This document shows, one piece after another, positions 1 to 8,321 of a DNA stretch of 64,000 nucleotides (its first letter is position 1; every line of letters starts with the position of its first letter). Origin of the DNA: JAJDXW01 sp965223775 (GTDB lineage: Bacteria > Pseudomonadota > Gammaproteobacteria > HK1); assembly GCA_965223775.1 (NCBI GenBank), contig OZ245021.1:1612001-1676000 (forward strand), written 5' to 3'. Below the pieces are notes generated by a model. The model saw only the letters and a program-made list of their open reading frames with translations, did no database searches and was not told where the DNA came from. The translations under genes were made by a program, and so were the position numbers.

Positions 1-2
1 GA

Positions 3-470
3 GGCCGGCCGGGCCTGCGGGCGGTGCGGCTGATGTCGGAGGAGATATTCCCGATGTGCAGCCCGAAGCTCGTCGAGGAGGCGGGTGCGCTCGACTCACC
101 GGAACGGATCCGCGGCCACACCCTCCTGCACGTGGACAACGCGCAGCTCGACGAGGCGTGGCCGGACTGGGAGACCTGGCTCATCACTGCGGGAGTGGCG
201 GGGGTGGACGCGCGCCGCGGGCCGCGCTTCACCCAGCCGAGCATGGCGCTTCAGGCCGCGCGCGACGGGCTCGGGATCGCGCTCTGCGGGAGCGTGCTCG
301 CGGCGGACGATCTGCGCGCGGGCCGGCTGGTGCAGCCCTTCGATCTCAGCTTCCCGGTGAACTTCGCCTACCACGTGATCTGTCCCGAATCGACGGCGGA
401 CCGCCCCCGTGTGGTGGCCTTCCGGGACTGGCTCCTGCGCGAGGCAAGGAGCGGCCAGGCCGCGAGCTGA
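3..470 (+). CDS. LysR-family regulator, C-terminal part (5' end outside window)
   Basis: The frame is open from base 3 and ends at a TGA at 470. It encodes the effector-binding half of a LysR-type transcriptional regulator. The helix-turn-helix and linker lie to the left of the window. The stretch RLMSEEIFPMCSPKL and the closing FRDWLLREA are typical of the GcvA/AmpR-like group. No start codon should be assigned: the GTG at base 24 is internal to the family alignment. The target operon and the ligand cannot be told from this fragment. Family assignment is firm; function is inference. Confidence 0.85.
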   Translation, partial: GRPGLRAVRLMSEEIFPMCSPKLVEEAGALDSPERIRGHTLLHVDNAQLDEAWPDWETWLITAGVAGVDARRGPRFTQPSMALQAARDGLGIALCGSVLAADDLRAGRLVQPFDLSFPVNFAYHVICPESTADRPRVVAFRDWLLREARSGQAAS

Positions 471-500
471 GCGGGGCGCGCCGCGGCTCCATGGCCGCGG

Positions 501-529
501 TTGTAACCTGGTCGGTGTCGGGTTACATA
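501..529 (+). promoter_or_regulatory. higBA promoter with operator-like palindrome
   Basis: TGTAACC (502-508) and GGTTACA (521-527) form a perfect 7-bp inverted repeat with a 12-bp spacer. The repeat overlaps a promoter-like TTGTAA (501-506), a 17-bp gap and TACATA (524-529), just before the higB ATG at 537. HigA-type antitoxins autoregulate by binding such palindromes, so this is the likely operator. The -10-like box lies only 7 nt from the ATG, which suggests a leaderless or near-leaderless transcript. Confidence 0.55.
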
Positions 530-536
530 TGGGTTC

Positions 537-815
537 ATGATTCTCGGCTTCCGCCACCGAGGCCTTGAGCGCTTGTTCGAAAGGGGTGAACGAAGGCGTG
601 TATCACCCACGCTGGTCGCCAAGGTCGAGCGAGTCCTTGCCCGTCTCGACGAAGCGGGCGAACCCCGGGACATGGATCTGCCGGGTTTCGGCCTGCATCC
701 GCTAAAGGGCGATCGAGAGGGTTACTGGGCCGTCCGGGTATCGGGCAACTGGCGCATCGTTTTTCGGTTCGACGGGCGGAATGCGTGGGATGTGGACCTG
801 GTTGACTACCACTAG
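537..815 (+). CDS. higB: HigB-type toxin (RelE superfamily)
   Basis: A 92-residue protein of the HigB/RelE plasmid-maintenance toxin family, expected to cleave mRNA at the ribosome. The length is normal for the family, and the C-terminal half carries the typical stretch LKGDREGYWAVRVSGNWRIVF followed by VDLVDYH in the usual place. It precedes its antitoxin gene by 12 nt, the inverted toxin-first order that is characteristic of higBA. The promoter palindrome just upstream fits autoregulation. No truncation is visible, so the module is probably active. Confidence 0.9.
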   Translation: MILGFRHRGLERLFERGERRRVSPTLVAKVERVLARLDEAGEPRDMDLPGFGLHPLKGDREGYWAVRVSGNWRIVFRFDGRNAWDVDLVDYH

Positions 816-827
816 TAGGGTCGTGAC

Positions 828-1118
828 ATGCCGATGAAGAACCCGCCGCATCCCGGACTGTCCGTGCGTCATGATTGCCTGGAGCCCCTTGGATTGACCG
901 TGACGGAGGCGGCGCGCCGGCTCGGGGTGAGCCGCAAGCAGCTTTCGGATATCGTCAACTGTCGCTCGGGAATCTCCCCCGAGATGGCCATCCGGCTCGA
1001 CAAGGCGTTCGGTGGCGGTGCGGAGACTTGGTACCGGCTGCAAGCGGCCTGGAACCTCGCTCAGGCGATGAAGACGGCAAACCGGATTGAGGTGGAGCGG
1101 CTTTCGCCCGCAGCGTAA
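828..1118 (+). CDS. higA: HigA-type antitoxin (XRE helix-turn-helix)
   Basis: A 96-residue antitoxin with a helix-turn-helix around residues 25-48 (LTVTEAARRLGVSRKQLSDI). The middle of the protein reads SPEMAIRLDKAFGGGAETW, the hallmark of HigA addiction-module antidotes. It is predicted to bind and neutralise the toxin encoded 12 nt upstream and to repress their shared promoter through its DNA-binding domain. The length and both conserved blocks are intact. A GC-rich hairpin follows the gene at 1143-1164. Confidence 0.92.
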   Translation: MPMKNPPHPGLSVRHDCLEPLGLTVTEAARRLGVSRKQLSDIVNCRSGISPEMAIRLDKAFGGGAETWYRLQAAWNLAQAMKTANRIEVERLSPAA

Positions 1119-1142
1119 CGGGAGGGTACTCCGCCTCGACTG

Positions 1143-1164
1143 ACCGGACGGCCGTCCGTCCGGT
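1143..1164 (+). terminator. hairpin after higA
   Basis: ACCGGACGG (1143-1151) pairs perfectly with CCGTCCGGT (1156-1164) across a 4-nt loop. It lies between the converging ends of higA and the glutathione-transferase gene. There is no clear T-run, so it may end transcription only weakly, but the position is right for a bidirectional terminator. Confidence 0.4.
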
Positions 1165-1221
1165 GGCGTGCGGGGTGCCTGGCCTGCGGCTCTCGGACCC
1201 CCGCGTGCGGCGCGGTGCGGC

Positions 1222-1854
1222 TCAGGCCGGGCCGAAATGCCGCGCCCACACCGGGGCGATGGCGGGGCGGGCGGCGACCGCCGCCGTAAGCCGCTCGACC
1301 TTCGGCAGATGGGCAGGGCGCCACTTGTCCTGCTGCGCCCAGCGGCTGACCACCGCGAGGTATATGTCGGTGAGGGAGAAGCCGTCACTCGACAGATACG
1401 GCTCCCCGGAGACGTTCTCCTCCACGAGGAGCCACCTCGTCCTCCAGATCTCCCTCGCTCTCTCGCGCATGGCCTTGACCCGGGCCGAATCAGGAGCGAA
1501 GCGTTCGGGGTAGTCGTTGATCTCGACGATCGGATAGATCTCCGTCGCGGCGAAGAGGAGCCAGCGAAGGGCGTGCGCGCGCTGCGCGGTCTCCCTTGGT
1601 GGCAGCAGTCCCGCTTCGGGGTGGCGCTCCTCCAGGGTCAGGAGGATCGCCACGGACTCGGTGAGGAGCTGGTCCTCATCGATGACCAGCGCGGGCACCT
1701 TGCGCTGGGGATTGATCGCCTCGTACTCCGCCTCGCGCTGCTCGTCGTTCCGGAGCGAGATCTTGCGAAGCCCATAGTCCACCCCGATCTCCGCCAGCGC
1801 ACACTCGACCGCGCAGGACCCGGAGCCCCGGGCACCGTAGAGAAGATAGGTCAC
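1222..1854 (-). CDS. glutathione S-transferase family protein
   Basis: A 210-residue protein with the two-domain glutathione-transferase layout. The N-terminal thioredoxin-like domain (residues 1 to about 80) opens MTYLLYGARGSGSCAVE and contains the glutathione-contacting cis-proline segment KVPALVIDEDQLLTESVAIL. The rest is an all-helical domain. Such enzymes conjugate glutathione to electrophiles or act as isomerases or thiol transferases; the substrate is unknown here. It is the last gene of a minus-strand run with the CoA-transferase and Rieske genes, but no shared pathway can be proved. Confidence 0.88.
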   Translation of the reverse strand: MTYLLYGARGSGSCAVECALAEIGVDYGLRKISLRNDEQREAEYEAINPQRKVPALVIDEDQLLTESVAILLTLEERHPEAGLLPPRETAQRAHALRWLLFAATEIYPIVEINDYPERFAPDSARVKAMRERAREIWRTRWLLVEENVSGEPYLSSDGFSLTDIYLAVVSRWAQQDKWRPAHLPKVERLTAAVAARPAIAPVWARHFGPA

Positions 1855-1919
1855 TGCCGCCTCCAGCCTGAATTCGGGCGGGGATGATTCCCACGTCCTC
1901 CCACCGTGTCAACCTGGGG

Positions 1920-3371
1920 TCAGGCCCACTCGCAGGGATGGGAGCCGAGGGGGGCGGACGGAAGGGCGAACCCCGGCGGGGTCGCCGGCAGCTCCTCCGC
2001 GCACCGCACCGAGGTCATCTCCCCGAACGCGGTCCGCCGCCGTTCCAGGCAATCGGCCACCGCGGCGAGATCCGGGTCGGGCGCGGCGAGGCCGTCAATG
2101 CGCCCGAGCCCGTCGAGCCAGCGGCCGGCGGCGGCGAGCGAGACCCGCACCAGCCAGCTCCCGCCTTCGGTCGCACGCCGCGCGAGTCCGGCCATCGCAC
2201 CGAATGCGGCGAGGTAGCCGGTGCTGTGATCGAGGGCCTGACAGGGGAGAGGCGCCGGCTCCTCGATGCCCCGGGCCGCGCTCCCCTCGGCGACGATGCC
2301 GGTAGCGGTCTGCACGAGGCTGTCGAATCCGTGCCGTCCGGCCCAGGGCCCGGTTTCTCCCCACGCGCTCAGGGTCACGTAGACGATCCCGGGCCGGCGT
2401 TCCGCCACCGCCTCCGGCGCGTAGCCGAGCGAGGCGAGCCCGCCGGGGCGGAAACCCTGCACGAACACGTCGGCGTCCTCGACCAGCGCGTCGAAGGCCC
2501 GGCGGTCATCGGGGTCGCGGAGGTCCACGTGCGCGCAGCGTTTGCCCCGGCCGCCATCCATCGCGAGCACCGGCACTTCGGAGAGGTGTGGGGGGTGGAT
2601 GCGGAGCACGTCCGCACCGTGCGCGGCGAGGGTGCGCCCGCAGACCGGTCCCGCGATGACCCGGGTGAGGTCGGCCACCCGGACCCCGGCGAGCGGCCGC
2701 TCGCCCGCGGGCAATGGTCGGGGGGCGGCGTCGCCGAGCCGCACGATTTCGATGACCGGAACGGTGGCGAGGGCTGCGGCTTGAGGGTGGGCGATCCACT
2801 CGTCGCGGGTGCGCATCGCATAGCCCGGCAAGCTCTGGGCGGCCAGGGCGTCTTCGAGCTCGAAGGCATCCCGGCGGGCGAAAGTGCGCGCGATCTCGGC
2901 CCCGTCATCCCGGCAGCCGAGCTCGCGCAGGATCCCGTCGCGATGATGTGCGTACCCCATGTGGAGCTGCATCCACCGCCCCGAAGCGTCGCGGAAGTAC
3001 GACCGCGCCCGTTCCGGCCCCTTGACCGGCGCCCCGTCGATCCGGAGGTAGTGCTCGCTCCGGTAGGCGATGGCGGCATTGCGCATCGCGACCCGGACCG
3101 GCCGCGCGGCCCCGGTGCGAAGCCGCCAGAGCTCGCTCGCGGCAAGCCCCACCGCCCCGATGCAGGCGCCCGCCGCGGTGCCGACCGGGAACACCGACGC
3201 GAGGGCGGGCTCCTCCCCGGTGAGCTCGATCCGTTCGAGGGCCTCCGGGTCGCAAGCTGCAAGGGACCAGAGCCGTTCGAGCGCCTCCTGCGCAGATACC
3301 GTTCGTCGGTCAGGGTGTCTCAAGCGAGCATCCTCCTTGTCTCTCCACCGATTCGCCTTCCTGTCGGGCAC
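1920..3371 (-). CDS. CaiB/BaiF (class III) CoA-transferase family protein
   Basis: A 483-residue class III CoA-transferase relative, expected to move CoA between carboxylic acids in the cytoplasm. The signature block LAGVRVADLTRVIAGPV sits at residues 227-243. VFVQGFRPGGLASLG and the segment holding the probable catalytic aspartate (ALDHSTGYLA, Asp381) follow it. The block normally found near the N-terminus is therefore in the middle. The first 225 residues resemble the usual second half (DASGRWMQLHMGY; EWIAHPQAAAL), so the order of the halves looks permuted. The start at 3371 is the farthest upstream ATG, and a slightly later start is possible. Confidence 0.85.
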   Translation of the reverse strand: MPDRKANRWRDKEDARLRHPDRRTVSAQEALERLWSLAACDPEALERIELTGEEPALASVFPVGTAAGACIGAVGLAASELWRLRTGAARPVRVAMRNAAIAYRSEHYLRIDGAPVKGPERARSYFRDASGRWMQLHMGYAHHRDGILRELGCRDDGAEIARTFARRDAFELEDALAAQSLPGYAMRTRDEWIAHPQAAALATVPVIEIVRLGDAAPRPLPAGERPLAGVRVADLTRVIAGPVCGRTLAAHGADVLRIHPPHLSEVPVLAMDGGRGKRCAHVDLRDPDDRRAFDALVEDADVFVQGFRPGGLASLGYAPEAVAERRPGIVYVTLSAWGETGPWAGRHGFDSLVQTATGIVAEGSAARGIEEPAPLPCQALDHSTGYLAAFGAMAGLARRATEGGSWLVRVSLAAAGRWLDGLGRIDGLAAPDPDLAAVADCLERRRTAFGEMTSVRCAEELPATPPGFALPSAPLGSHPCEWA

Positions 3372-3474
3372 GTGGGCTCTGTGGCGAGTTCGGAGCCAGC
3401 ACGGTCACGCCGCCGCTTCCTTCAGTTACGAGCCCGAGTTGCGCAGCAAGGGCCGGTGCCGGGCGTGGGTCCTG

Positions 3475-5064
3475 TCAGCCGTCGGAGGCGACGAACTTCA
3501 TCGCCTGGTAGACGCTGCGCCGGACCTGCCGGCGTTTCAGGCGCGCGTGCACGAAGCGGTTGAGTCCGGCCGCGATGAGGCCGGCGACCTCGGCCGGCGG
3601 ACCCGCGCGCAGCTCCTCCCTCGCCGCCAGCACCGTCTTCAGCCGGTGCACCGAAACGATGAACTCGCCGGCGCCGTGGTCGAAGAGCCCCTCGACCGCA
3701 CGCTCGAGAAAGGCGTCGGGGTCCTCGACGCGCCAAGCCTCGAGGTCCTGCTCGGCATCGGTATAGGGCGCGTTGCGGCCGCTGAAGCAGGCCATCTGCA
3801 GCAGGGCGGGCGGCCACAGTTCCGGGAACCTGGCGCACTGGGTGCGGACCGCGTTCGCAAAGGTGATTCCGTGGGTGAAGTCGAGCCAGCCGACGTTGTC
3901 GTCGATCGGGACCCGGACCCGATTCTGGTGCTCGGCGTCGAAGGTGAGGAGATTGTGGGCATTCGCGCCGAGGAGGGCGTGGAAGAGGCGTATCGGCGGC
4001 GCCGCGCTCGACGAGGAGGCACGCGCGAGCGCCTTTCCGATGCCGAGCCTCCGCCAGTCGGCGGGCGCCGGGTCGCCGCCGTTCTTCGCCTTGCTCCACC
4101 GGGTGAGGGTCTTCGCGTAGTCGCGGAACTCCGGGATCAGGTCCTCGCGGGTCGCGAACACCATTGCGCGGGCGAGCGAGACGAGGAGCGGCTCGGCGAC
4201 GCCGGGACCGAGCCGCTCGATGAGGCGGCCCGCCTTCGTCACGTAGATCAGCGAGTGGCCGAAGTCGTTGTAATGGGCGAGCGCGGCGCGGCTCAAGCCT
4301 CGCTCGAAATCGGCGAACCCGAGCCCCGCCGCGAGACCGCCTCGCAGCATGGCGACCGCGGCGCCTTCGTCCTCACGCTCGACCGCGGCGACGAATGCCT
4401 CTTCCTCGTAGGCCCGGGCCGCGGCGTCGGGGAACGGATGCCGCGGTTCGCGCAGCACGTCGTCGGCAATGTGCGCGAGGCCCTCCAGCACGCAGGCGAG
4501 ACGGGTCTCGTCGTCGCCTTCGTTCTCGTCGTAGAGGGCGAGCCAGTCCGCGACCCCCGCGTACGCATGGGTCCACCCGAACTCCATGTGCTCCGAGGAC
4601 CAGTGGATGGCCTCGCGCAGCGCGTCAAGGGGATCGGCGCCCAGCCGATGCAGGCGCGCTATCTCGCGCGACATGCGGTTGTAGGCATTGTCCGCCCGGG
4701 CCTCGCCCAGGCTCGCGAGGATCTCGGCGCGGCGCTCTGCAAACGGAGGGTCGGAGAGGTCGATCCAGACCTCGCCGCTGCGGACCTCGACCGGGTAGGT
4801 ACGCAGTCCTTCCCCGCCGTAGAGGTTACGTCCGCTTCGCAGGTCGAACTTCCAGTTGTGCCAGTTGCAGGTGATGATGCACTGGTCGTCGAGGTTCCCC
4901 TCGCGCAGGGGATAGCCCTCGTGCGGGCAGCGGTTGTTGCAGGCAAGCACCCCTTCGGGGGTGTCGAACAGCGCGATCTGACGCCCGTCCTTGCGAAACA
5001 CCAGCCGGCCCTTGTCTTGGAGGGCGTCGAGGCGCACTGCCTTGGTCCAGGTGCTTCCGGTCAT
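3475..5064 (-). CDS. Rieske [2Fe-2S] protein with long helical C-terminal domain
   Basis: A 529-residue protein whose first 110 residues are a Rieske ferredoxin domain. Ligand motifs C46-P-H48 and C66-x-x-H69 (CPHEG; CNWHNW) bind a [2Fe-2S] cluster. Residues 120 to 529 are a long, helix-rich region with several histidines (for example HWSSEHMEFGWTH) that I do not recognise. It does not look like the alpha subunit of a ring-hydroxylating dioxygenase, since no mononuclear-iron pattern is obvious. The ATG at 5064 was chosen because it follows a purine-rich GGGGAGAA box and begins directly before the Rieske fold. The partner reductase is not visible nearby. Confidence 0.85.
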   Translation of the reverse strand: MTGSTWTKAVRLDALQDKGRLVFRKDGRQIALFDTPEGVLACNNRCPHEGYPLREGNLDDQCIITCNWHNWKFDLRSGRNLYGGEGLRTYPVEVRSGEVWIDLSDPPFAERRAEILASLGEARADNAYNRMSREIARLHRLGADPLDALREAIHWSSEHMEFGWTHAYAGVADWLALYDENEGDDETRLACVLEGLAHIADDVLREPRHPFPDAAARAYEEEAFVAAVEREDEGAAVAMLRGGLAAGLGFADFERGLSRAALAHYNDFGHSLIYVTKAGRLIERLGPGVAEPLLVSLARAMVFATREDLIPEFRDYAKTLTRWSKAKNGGDPAPADWRRLGIGKALARASSSSAAPPIRLFHALLGANAHNLLTFDAEHQNRVRVPIDDNVGWLDFTHGITFANAVRTQCARFPELWPPALLQMACFSGRNAPYTDAEQDLEAWRVEDPDAFLERAVEGLFDHGAGEFIVSVHRLKTVLAAREELRAGPPAEVAGLIAAGLNRFVHARLKRRQVRRSVYQAMKFVASDG

Positions 5065-5149
5065 TGTCGATTCTCCCCGATACCGCGTCCGGCAGCCGCC
5101 GCCCTCCACGGCGCCCCGCGACCGCTCCGCTCCCGACCGAGGACGAGGC

Positions 5150-5788
5150 TCACCCCGCTTCCGGCGGGGTCCGCATGAGCTGGGCGAGGAGGGCGGTCTC
5201 CTGTCCGAAGCCTTCCTCACCCATGTGCTCCGCGGCCCGCAGCCGAACCTCGTCCGTCTTGTTCCGGTTGAGCTTCCAGGTGCCGTCCACCGCCTCCACC
5301 GCGAGCTCGATCGGCACGATCGCCCGCATCATGCCCGCGAGCCGGTCCGCGGAAACCTTGGACGTTCTCCACGGGGGCTTCGGCCGGAGCTCGTGCTCGA
5401 ATCGGGCCGACAGCGCGTCGAGATGGGGGCGAAGCGTCTCCTCGGGACGAAGCCGGAGGGTCCCCCGGAGGTGGACGGCCACGTAGTTCCACGTCGGTAC
5501 CTGGTCCGGCTCCGCCTCGTACCAGTCGGGCGAGACGTAGCCGTCCGGCCCGCTCACCGCGAGCACCGCTCTGCGCTCTCCCGCGAGCAGGCGCCGCGCG
5601 ATGGGGTTCGACCGTACGAGATGGGCGTGAACCGCGCCGCCACCCTCCGCCACGATGAAGGGGATGTGGCTGAGGAGGGGGCCCGCCGCGCGCTCGTCAT
5701 CGACGGCAAGCACCCCGAACCCCCGTTCCTTCGCGAATTCGAGGTTCCACTCGGGAGAGGCTTGTCGATGTACGGGATTGGGGTGCAT
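5150..5788 (-). CDS. FMN-binding negative transcriptional regulator, PaiB-like
   Basis: A 212-residue protein of the PaiB family, which has a split-barrel FMN-binding fold. It opens MHPNPVHR and contains GPDGYVSPDWYEAEPDQVPTWNY across its middle, the classic PaiB region, and ends with WKLNRNKTDEVR. In Bacillus subtilis PaiB is linked to negative control of sporulation and protease genes; in other bacteria the members are probably flavin enzymes or regulators of unknown target. The length is normal. It sits between the Rieske gene and the PLP-enzyme gene on the same strand. Confidence 0.9.
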   Translation of the reverse strand: MHPNPVHRQASPEWNLEFAKERGFGVLAVDDERAAGPLLSHIPFIVAEGGGAVHAHLVRSNPIARRLLAGERRAVLAVSGPDGYVSPDWYEAEPDQVPTWNYVAVHLRGTLRLRPEETLRPHLDALSARFEHELRPKPPWRTSKVSADRLAGMMRAIVPIELAVEAVDGTWKLNRNKTDEVRLRAAEHMGEEGFGQETALLAQLMRTPPEAG

Positions 5789-5908
5789 GAAGATCAGTCG
5801 TGAGTTGCCGGACCGAGAGCGTAACGGAATCCGCCTTCGCCGGTGGCTGCCGCCCTTCGGCGGGCGGGCGGCCTCCAGGCACGCGGGCCATGCTCGGCAC
5901 CGGCCGCC

Positions 5909-7045
5909 TCAGGCCAACGCCTGCTCGAGGTCGGAGATGAGCTCGTCCGCACGCTCGATGCCGACGGACAGGCGAAGCAGGTTCTCGGGAACGGCGCTGT
6001 GCGGCCCTTCGACCGACGCCCGGTGCTCGATGAGGCTCTCGACCCCGCCGAGCGAGGTCGCGGGCACGAAGAGCCGGGTGCGGGTCGCCACCCGCTTCGC
6101 GTCCTCCGTCCCGCCCGCGACGAGGAGCGAGAGCATTGCCCCGAACCCTCCGGTCATCTGCTGCCTGGCGACGGCGTGCCCGGGGTGGGATTCGAGGCCG
6201 GGATAGAGCACCGCCTTCAACCGGGGGTGGTGCTCGAAGTGCCGGGCGATCGCGAGGGCGTTCGCCGCCTGGCGCTCGTAACGCACGTGCAGGGTGCGCA
6301 TGCCGCGGAGCAGCAGCCACGATTCGAACGCACCGAGGACCCCGCCCATCAGGGTGCGGGCGAGCTTGACGTCTTCCCAGCGCTCGTCGACGGCCCGGGT
6401 CGCGAGCACCCCGGCCAGTACGTCGCTGTGCCCGGCGAGATACTTCGTCCCCGAGTGGAAGACCACGTCGGCGCCGAGGTCGAGCGCCCGCAGGGTCACC
6501 GCCGGGGTCACGGTGGCGTCGACGCCGAGGATCGCCCCCGCCGCGTGCGCGATCTTGGAGGCCGCCCGCACGTCGATCACGTCCCAGGTCGGGTTCACCG
6601 AAGGCTCGATCCAGACCACCGAGGTCTCGCTGGCCCGGACCGCGGCCTCCAGGGAGCCCGGCGCGGTCGCATCGAAGAACGTGACCGCGACCCCGCGGCG
6701 TTCGGAGAGGCGCCGGAGCCAGTCCGCGGTTCCGTGGTACATCACCCGGGGCGCGACGACGCGTTCCCCGGCGCGCACCGTGTCGAAGAACGTCGCGATG
6801 CCCGCGAGCCCGGATGCGAAAACGAGGGCGTCTTCCGCCCCTTCGAGCCTTGCGAGGACCTCCTCGACCTGCGCGCCGGTCGGGTTGGCGTTCCGGCTGT
6901 AACCGAAACCCGTCAGCTCGTAGCGGCTGTCGCGCGCATAGGTCGTGGCGGGATGGATCGGCGGGACGATGGCGCCGGTCCCGGTATCGATGAAGTGCCC
7001 GCCCTGGGCGAGCAGGGTGTCGAGGGATTGGTCTCTCTCGCTCAT
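5909..7045 (-). CDS. PLP-dependent transsulfuration enzyme (cystathionine synthase/lyase or methionine gamma-lyase type)
   Basis: A 378-residue member of the Cys/Met-metabolism PLP family. Visible hallmarks are VPPIHPATTYA near the N-terminus, FASGLAGIATFF, the cofactor-aspartate segment AILGVDATVTP and the Schiff-base lysine in HSGTKYLAGHSDVLAG (Lys201). It could act as cystathionine gamma-synthase, cystathionine lyase or methionine gamma-lyase; sequence alone does not separate these. The ATG at 7045 was chosen over the farther upstream start at 7150 because the conserved domain begins right after it (MSERDQSLDTLL). Confidence 0.9.
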   Translation of the reverse strand: MSERDQSLDTLLAQGGHFIDTGTGAIVPPIHPATTYARDSRYELTGFGYSRNANPTGAQVEEVLARLEGAEDALVFASGLAGIATFFDTVRAGERVVAPRVMYHGTADWLRRLSERRGVAVTFFDATAPGSLEAAVRASETSVVWIEPSVNPTWDVIDVRAASKIAHAAGAILGVDATVTPAVTLRALDLGADVVFHSGTKYLAGHSDVLAGVLATRAVDERWEDVKLARTLMGGVLGAFESWLLLRGMRTLHVRYERQAANALAIARHFEHHPRLKAVLYPGLESHPGHAVARQQMTGGFGAMLSLLVAGGTEDAKRVATRTRLFVPATSLGGVESLIEHRASVEGPHSAVPENLLRLSVGIERADELISDLEQALA

Positions 7046-7228
7046 GATCTTGGCTATCCGGATCTCGTGGACGGGTCCGAGTTTTCGCCTGAAGGTATGG
7101 GTTGGGCGAGAACCGGTGATGCCGGGAGGTTCCCGGTCGGCCCCGGACACGGTACCCGGCGCGATTGGAGGCTGCGCGCCCTGGATGAGTGCAGTACGTA
7201 CCTCCGAGGGCGTGAAGCGAACGCGCGG

Positions 7229-7765
7229 CTAGGCGATGTCGGTCGGGAACGGGCGGACCGGGTGGCGGCCGTCCCATGCCTCCGACTCGGCCCGGATGTG
7301 CTCGAAGAGCCGGCGTTTCGGGCCGCCCACGTCGGAGAGCTCGATGACCGAGCCCGGGTGGGCGGCCGAGTCGAAGTAGGCGAACGGCCCGTAGTCGCCG
7401 ATTCTCCCCTCGTGTCCGACCACGAAGCCGGCGTCGAGGGCGCGGGCACGGTCGGCGTCGAAGTTCTCCGTCCAGAACGCCACGTGCTGAAGCCCCTCTT
7501 GCCCCGCGTCGAGGAACTCGCGGTACAGGCTCGGCGCGTCGTTGCGCTGCTGGATCAGCTCGAGCTGAAGCGCCCCGGAATTGGCGAGCGCGATCGACAG
7601 GTGAATCTCGTACGGCCGGCCGCGGTACTCGAAGTGGTGGATCGGGGCGCGCTCGACATGGAACCAGGGACCGACCCCGGCCACTTCGCTCCAATGCGCC
7701 ATCGCCGTCTCGATGTCGCGTACCACGTAGCCGTTCTGGCGAACCGGGCCGAAGATGCGGCTCAT
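7229..7765 (-). CDS. VOC-family metalloprotein (glyoxalase/dioxygenase-like)
   Basis: A 178-residue protein with a vicinal-oxygen-chelate fold. The two beta-alpha-beta-beta-beta halves start near QNGYVVRDIETAMAHWSEVAG and GLQHVAFWTENFDADRARAL. The halves supply metal ligands in the VOC family (glyoxalase I, methylmalonyl-CoA epimerase, extradiol dioxygenases); the GPWFHVE and HVAFW segments resemble the glyoxalase/epimerase-like group. The specific substrate is unknown. The start at 7765 gives a normal length and directly precedes the fold. Confidence 0.85.
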   Translation of the reverse strand: MSRIFGPVRQNGYVVRDIETAMAHWSEVAGVGPWFHVERAPIHHFEYRGRPYEIHLSIALANSGALQLELIQQRNDAPSLYREFLDAGQEGLQHVAFWTENFDADRARALDAGFVVGHEGRIGDYGPFAYFDSAAHPGSVIELSDVGGPKRRLFEHIRAESEAWDGRHPVRPFPTDIA

Positions 7766-8017
7766 GCTCTGAGATCCCGTTTCCGCACGTCCTGCGCCCG
7801 ACTCTACCACGCGCCCTTCGGCGCAGGCGTCGTTCGCCCGCGCGTCGGGATTCAGGCTCCTCTCAGCCCGCTTCGGCGCCGGTGTGAGTGACAGGAGGCT
7901 CACCTGAATCGTGATCGGGGCGGCCGGTTGCACGGTCGCCGCGCCCACACTCATACTTCGCGACGAGTGCCGCCGGCCGCGATGCGACGAGGCGGGCGGG
8001 TGGGCAGTCTCCCGCTC

Positions 8018-8215
8018 GGCCGTCTCGCGGTCATCGGTTTCGACGACATCGACATGGCATCGTGGGCCTGCTTCAACCTGACGACCGTGCGAAATCCCAT
8101 CGACCGCACCGTGGACGAGATCACGCGGCTCGTCGTCGCCCGCATTGCCGAGCCCGGCCGCCCGGCGGAGAGCGTGAGCCTGACGCCGACCCTCGCTCGC
8201 CGGGGCACCCACTGA
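8018..8215 (+). pseudogene. LacI-family regulator remnant (C-terminal fragment)
   Basis: Roughly 66 codons ending at TGA 8215 match the C-terminal end of LacI/GalR-type repressors: AVIGFDDIDMASW, then LTTVRNPIDRTVDEITRLVVARI and a closing LTPTLARRGTH. The DNA-binding domain and most of the sugar-binding domain are missing. Upstream bases back to about 7766 hold no recognisable coding sequence. This is a decayed gene end. The regulated genes may have been lost too, or may be the neighbouring exporter or VOC genes. Confidence 0.75.
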
Positions 8216-8321
8216 TCCCCGGTTCCGGGTGTTCTCTACCGGCCGTGGGCCGGGGAGTGCACCCGTGGTGCGTACGGGGGTACGCGCCCGAGCAGGGGCC
8301 CGGGACCGTGCGGAGGCGGTG

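Noticed and set aside
3070..5178. Long plus-strand frame opposite the Rieske gene
   Set aside because: Arg/Ala-rich with no domain; the minus-strand Rieske motifs explain the region.
5843..7891. Long plus-strand frame opposite the PLP-enzyme and VOC genes
   Set aside because: No domain or Shine-Dalgarno; typical antisense frame in high-GC DNA.
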